NCBI GenBank assembly: GCA_002409285.1
Contig: DHUT01000075.1
Location: 1 to 24,323 of the forward strand
Direction: 5' to 3'
Length of the DNA stretch: 24,323 bases
Origin: Firmicutes bacterium UBA5227
Lineage (GTDB): Bacteria; Bacillota; Clostridia; Tissierellales; Sedimentibacteraceae
The notes beneath the pieces were generated by a model, which searched no databases, was not told where the DNA came from, and saw only the letters and a list, made by a program, of their open reading frames with translations. The translations under genes were made by a program, and so were the position numbers. Below are positions 21,149 to 24,323 of this stretch, piece by piece (the first letter of the stretch is position 1; the number at the start of each line of letters is the position of its first letter).

Positions 21149-23860
21149 ATGAACGATAAAATAATGATATTAGACGGCAACAGCTTGCTCTTCAGAGCAT
21201 TTTACGCCATGCCGCCGCTTAAAACTAAAAAAGGACAATATACAAATGCGGTGTACGGCTTTTTAAACATGCTGTACAAGCTTTTAGACACATATTCCCC
21301 GGAATATATTTGTGTTGCTTTTGACCCAAAGAAACCAACCTTCAGACATGAACAGTACAAGGATTACAAAGCTACGAGAGCTAAGGCACCGGATGAGTTA
21401 ATTGAACAATTCCAGCTTATACGAGACGTTCTGGAGATCCATAAAATTAAATGTGTTGAAATTGACGGGTTTGAAGCTGACGACGTGGCAGGAACATTTG
21501 CAAGTGCAGCAGAAGAGCAAGGCGTAAGGGTGTATCTTGTTACAAGTGACAAGGACTATCTTCAATTGATAGATGAAAATATAAATGTAATATTGACAAA
21601 AAAGGGTGTTACCAATACTGAGGAAATGAATGTTCAGGCAATGTGGGACGCCTATGGTATAAGTTCGGCACAATTTGTGGATTTAAAAGCTCTTATGGGG
21701 GATCAGTCCGACAACATCCCCGGAGTGGGAGGCGTAGGAGAGAAAACCGCACTTAAGCTGATTCAGGAATACGGAAGCCTTGACAGCATATATGAAAATA
21801 TAGACAACGTAAAGGGTAAGCTTAAGGAAAAGCTTGAAACAGATAAAATGCAGGCTTATATGAGCCAGACTCTGGCACGCATCATAAGAGACATTCCGCT
21901 GGAATTCAATATCGACGATTACAGAATTCAAAAACCTGATTCAAAAAAACTTTTGGCTTTGTACGACGAGCTTGAATTCAGAACTTTTAAAAAAAGAATA
22001 GCCGAGGATAAGTCTGAATCAGAAGAACAAATTTCGATATTTGATAAACAGACTACCGTTTCTGATAAACCTGTGCTTAAAAGTAATGATATCAAGTATA
22101 TTGATAAGGATGAAGATATTAACGAGGCAGTAAAAAACATACTTGCCTGCAAAAAATTTGGACTTAAAATATTGTTTGATTCAGATAGGGCTTTGTTCGC
22201 ACAGCCTGTGGCTTTTGGTATCTCAGGTGATAACAGCGTTTACTACATAGACCTTGAAAAAATTGAAGAACAAAAAGCACTGGAAATCTTGAAACCTATT
22301 TTTGAAGGGGAAGATGTTCAAGTAACAGGGCACAGCATTAAAAATGAAGTTATTTATTTAATGAAGAAAAACATAGAGCTTAACAATATTTCCTTTGATT
22401 CCGAAATAGGGAAGTATCTTTTGGAACCCTCGGAAAGCTCTTATTCTGTTGATAAAATTGCATATGAATATTTGAATATAGAAATTCCTTCGGAAAATGA
22501 TATTCTGGGGACAGGGAAAAAGAGGCTGTCATTCAAGGAATTGGATTTGGAAAAAAGGAAGAATTATATATATAATTACTTAAGCACCGTAGTAAAAGCT
22601 GAAAAACAAGTTACTGATGAAATTGAAGAACTTGGAATGACAGATTTGTTTAAAATCATTGAGCTCCCTCTCATAGAGGTGCTGGCATACATGGAGTTTG
22701 TAGGATTTAAGGTGGACATAAATGTTATTGACAGTCTGGGGATTCATTTTCAGGAAAAGATTGCTGTACTGGAAAAGGAAATTTATGAAAAGGCGGGAGA
22801 AGGTTTCAATATCAATTCTCCGAAGCAGCTGTCGGTTATATTGTTTGAAAAACTTGGTTTACCTGTAATTAAGAAGACAAAGACAGGTATATCTACTGAT
22901 GCCGAGGTTCTTGAAAGGCTTAGATCTGAACATGAAATTATTGACCTGATTATTGAATACAGACAGATGGTAAAGCTTAATTCCACATATGTGGAGGGCT
23001 TGAAAAATGTTGTGAACAGCGAAACCGGAAGAATTCATTCCTCATTTAATCAAACAATTACTGCAACCGGAAGAATTTCAAGCACGGAGCCTAATCTTCA
23101 AAACATTCCTACAAGGACTGAAGAAGGAAGAGAATTGAGAAAGGCTTTTGTAGCAGATGAAGGTTATATTCTTTGTGATGCAGATTATTCTCAAATAGAG
23201 CTGAGAGTGCTTGCTCATCTTGCAGACGAACAAAACCTGATTGATGCATTTGCTAATGGTGAAGATATACATACGAAGACCGCATCCCAGGTATTCCATG
23301 TAGGCATGGACGAAGTAACCCATGAAATGAGAAGCAGGGCAAAGGCAGTAAATTTCGGGATTGTTTATGGCATAAGCGACTATGGTCTTAGCAGGGATTT
23401 AAGTATTCCAAGAAAAGAAGCAAAGCAGTATATTGAGAATTATCTTCATTATTTCGGCAACATTGATAAATACATGAAGGATATAGTTGAGCAGGGAAAA
23501 AGGAACGGATATGTGACCACGTATTTCGGCAGGAGAAGAAATATACCGGAGCTTGCATCACGTAACTTTAACATACGTTCCTTCGGAGAAAGAATTGCTT
23601 TAAATACTCCTGTTCAGGGAACTGCCGCTGATATAATTAAGGCTGCCATGGTGGGAGTGTACAAAAGATTAAAAAACAATAAAATGAAATCCAGGCTTAT
23701 ACTGCAGGTTCACGACGAGCTTATAATTGAAGCCTATGAGCCTGAACTAAAAGAAGTGAAAAAGATATTAAAAGAGGAAATGGAAAATGTGGTTGATACC
23801 TTCAAGGTACAGCTTAAATCTGATGTAAATGTGGGAAGAAGCTGGTATGATGCAAAATAA
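21149..23860 (+). CDS. polA: DNA polymerase I
   Basis: Fills gaps and removes RNA primers in replication and repair. The 903 residues have three parts. Residues 1-290 are the 5' nuclease (DGNSLLFRAFYAMPPL, EADDVAGTFA, LVTSDKDYLQL, GDQSDNIPGVGGVGEKTA). The middle region has the 3'-5' exonuclease fold but lacks the catalytic D-x-E (KILFDSDRALF stands in its place), so proofreading is probably absent, as in many Gram-positive enzymes. The C-terminal polymerase has DADYSQIELRVLAHLA (catalytic Asp), RSRAKAVNFGIVYGISDYGL (O helix) and LQVHDELIIE (catalytic Asp). The start follows AAGGAGATCCC. It overlaps coaE at its 3' end, giving a polA-coaE operon. Confidence 0.97.
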   Translation: MNDKIMILDGNSLLFRAFYAMPPLKTKKGQYTNAVYGFLNMLYKLLDTYSPEYICVAFDPKKPTFRHEQYKDYKATRAKAPDELIEQFQLIRDVLEIHKIKCVEIDGFEADDVAGTFASAAEEQGVRVYLVTSDKDYLQLIDENINVILTKKGVTNTEEMNVQAMWDAYGISSAQFVDLKALMGDQSDNIPGVGGVGEKTALKLIQEYGSLDSIYENIDNVKGKLKEKLETDKMQAYMSQTLARIIRDIPLEFNIDDYRIQKPDSKKLLALYDELEFRTFKKRIAEDKSESEEQISIFDKQTTVSDKPVLKSNDIKYIDKDEDINEAVKNILACKKFGLKILFDSDRALFAQPVAFGISGDNSVYYIDLEKIEEQKALEILKPIFEGEDVQVTGHSIKNEVIYLMKKNIELNNISFDSEIGKYLLEPSESSYSVDKIAYEYLNIEIPSENDILGTGKKRLSFKELDLEKRKNYIYNYLSTVVKAEKQVTDEIEELGMTDLFKIIELPLIEVLAYMEFVGFKVDINVIDSLGIHFQEKIAVLEKEIYEKAGEGFNINSPKQLSVILFEKLGLPVIKKTKTGISTDAEVLERLRSEHEIIDLIIEYRQMVKLNSTYVEGLKNVVNSETGRIHSSFNQTITATGRISSTEPNLQNIPTRTEEGRELRKAFVADEGYILCDADYSQIELRVLAHLADEQNLIDAFANGEDIHTKTASQVFHVGMDEVTHEMRSRAKAVNFGIVYGISDYGLSRDLSIPRKEAKQYIENYLHYFGNIDKYMKDIVEQGKRNGYVTTYFGRRRNIPELASRNFNIRSFGERIALNTPVQGTAADIIKAAMVGVYKRLKNNKMKSRLILQVHDELIIEAYEPELKEVKKILKEEMENVVDTFKVQLKSDVNVGRSWYDAK

Positions 23861-24323
23861 TATAAAAGTTATTATAATTACAGGAAGCATCGGAACCGGC
23901 AAATCAACAGCCGTTAATATAATAAAAAACCTTGGATACAAGGTTCTGGATTCAGATAAAATCGTACATGATGGTTATAATAAGGGAGAAGATCTTTATC
24001 ATAAGGTTGTTGAACGCTTCGGACAGGAAATATTGAACGAAGACAAGTCAATTAACAGACAGGAGCTTGGAAAAATAGTGTTCAATGATGATGAGAGCTT
24101 AATGGAGTTAAATAAAATTGTCCATATCTATGTTGCTGAAAAGCTCATGCAGGGTGTAGAAGAATGTAAAGATGAAGTTATATTCCTTGATATTCCTTTA
24201 ATATTGGAAAAGCTGAAGCAGGAAAAGAAGTATGCCTTGAAGTATGATGAAATATGGCTTATATACGTAAGTCCGGAAACCCAGGTAATGAGACTTAGGC
24301 AGCGGGCAATTATGGAAAATAAA
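23847..24323 (+). CDS. coaE: Dephospho-CoA kinase, 5' part (runs off the window)
   Basis: Phosphorylates dephospho-CoA in the last step of coenzyme A synthesis. The visible 159 codons contain the P-loop IITGSIGTGKSTAVNIIKNL, the substrate-binding Asp region VLDSDKIVHDGY, and FLDIPLILE (the hhDxPLhxE motif of CoaE) followed by a YDEIWLIYVSPETQVMRL strand. Starts at 23847 or 23850 (ATGATG) both overlap the end of polA by 11-14 bases, indicating translational coupling. A typical CoaE has about 200 residues, so roughly 40 are missing beyond the edge. Confidence 0.95.
   Translation, partial: MMQNNIKVIIITGSIGTGKSTAVNIIKNLGYKVLDSDKIVHDGYNKGEDLYHKVVERFGQEILNEDKSINRQELGKIVFNDDESLMELNKIVHIYVAEKLMQGVEECKDEVIFLDIPLILEKLKQEKKYALKYDEIWLIYVSPETQVMRLRQRAIMENK

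Noticed and set aside
1..24323. CRISPR array, tRNA or rRNA genes, prophage structural genes
   Set aside because: Reading through the window I saw no regularly spaced repeats, cloverleaf-like or rRNA sequence, and no capsid, tail, portal or integrase genes.

Overview
This window reads as the chromosome of an AT-rich (low-GC) anaerobic Firmicute, probably class Clostridia or a relative such as Tissierellia. The evidence is strong AGGAGG-type ribosome binding sites, Gram-positive protein families (HutP, a PolA lacking its proofreading residues, a short glycine/phenylalanine-rich hydrophobic peptide of the kind seen in spore formers), and a folate-linked histidine degradation pathway typical of amino-acid fermenters. 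Species cannot be assigned from the sequence alone.

Layout. 1-1234: an XRE repressor with the start of an unknown partner gene on the minus strand, facing an unknown 156-residue protein. 1313-4680: glmM, a 2H phosphoesterase (LigT-like), a TVP38/VTT membrane protein and a permuted papain-like (YiiX-type) cysteine hydrolase. 4751-5279: a MazF-type toxin with a small antitoxin. 5487-12419: the histidine utilisation (hut) block. A BTAD/SARP-like regulator is transcribed away from hutU, ftcD, hutI and fchA; no histidine ammonia-lyase gene (hutH) is present in the window. 12420-19283: an accessory island holding a HicB remnant, a candidate structured RNA, an EreA/ChaN-like lipoprotein, a broken transposase, a broken NRPS-type thioesterase and two overlapping ABC exporters. 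19381-20734: hutP (the RNA-binding hut antiterminator) and a LysR regulator. 20766-24323: a 37-residue hydrophobic peptide gene, polA and the start of coaE.

How it fits together. HutU and HutI convert urocanate to N-formimino-glutamate. FtcD moves the formimino group to tetrahydrofolate, and FchA makes methenyl-THF plus ammonia. HutP belongs with this operon but lies about 7 kb away from it.

The main observation is that the last 32 bases of fchA, including its stop, recur with 29/32 identity immediately upstream of hutP, and a third diverged copy lies between them. The simplest reading is that fchA and hutP were once adjacent, and that one or two elements inserted at the fchA 3' end, repeating that sequence as an attachment-site-like duplication. 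No integrase remains in the island. The third copy also supplies the -35 box of a good promoter for hutP.

Other points of interest are REP-like GC-rich palindromes at two loci (one forms the 3' end of the LigT-like gene), a tandem operator-like dyad, an unusual start for the second ABC gene, and a perfect 24-base palindrome in the hutP leader.
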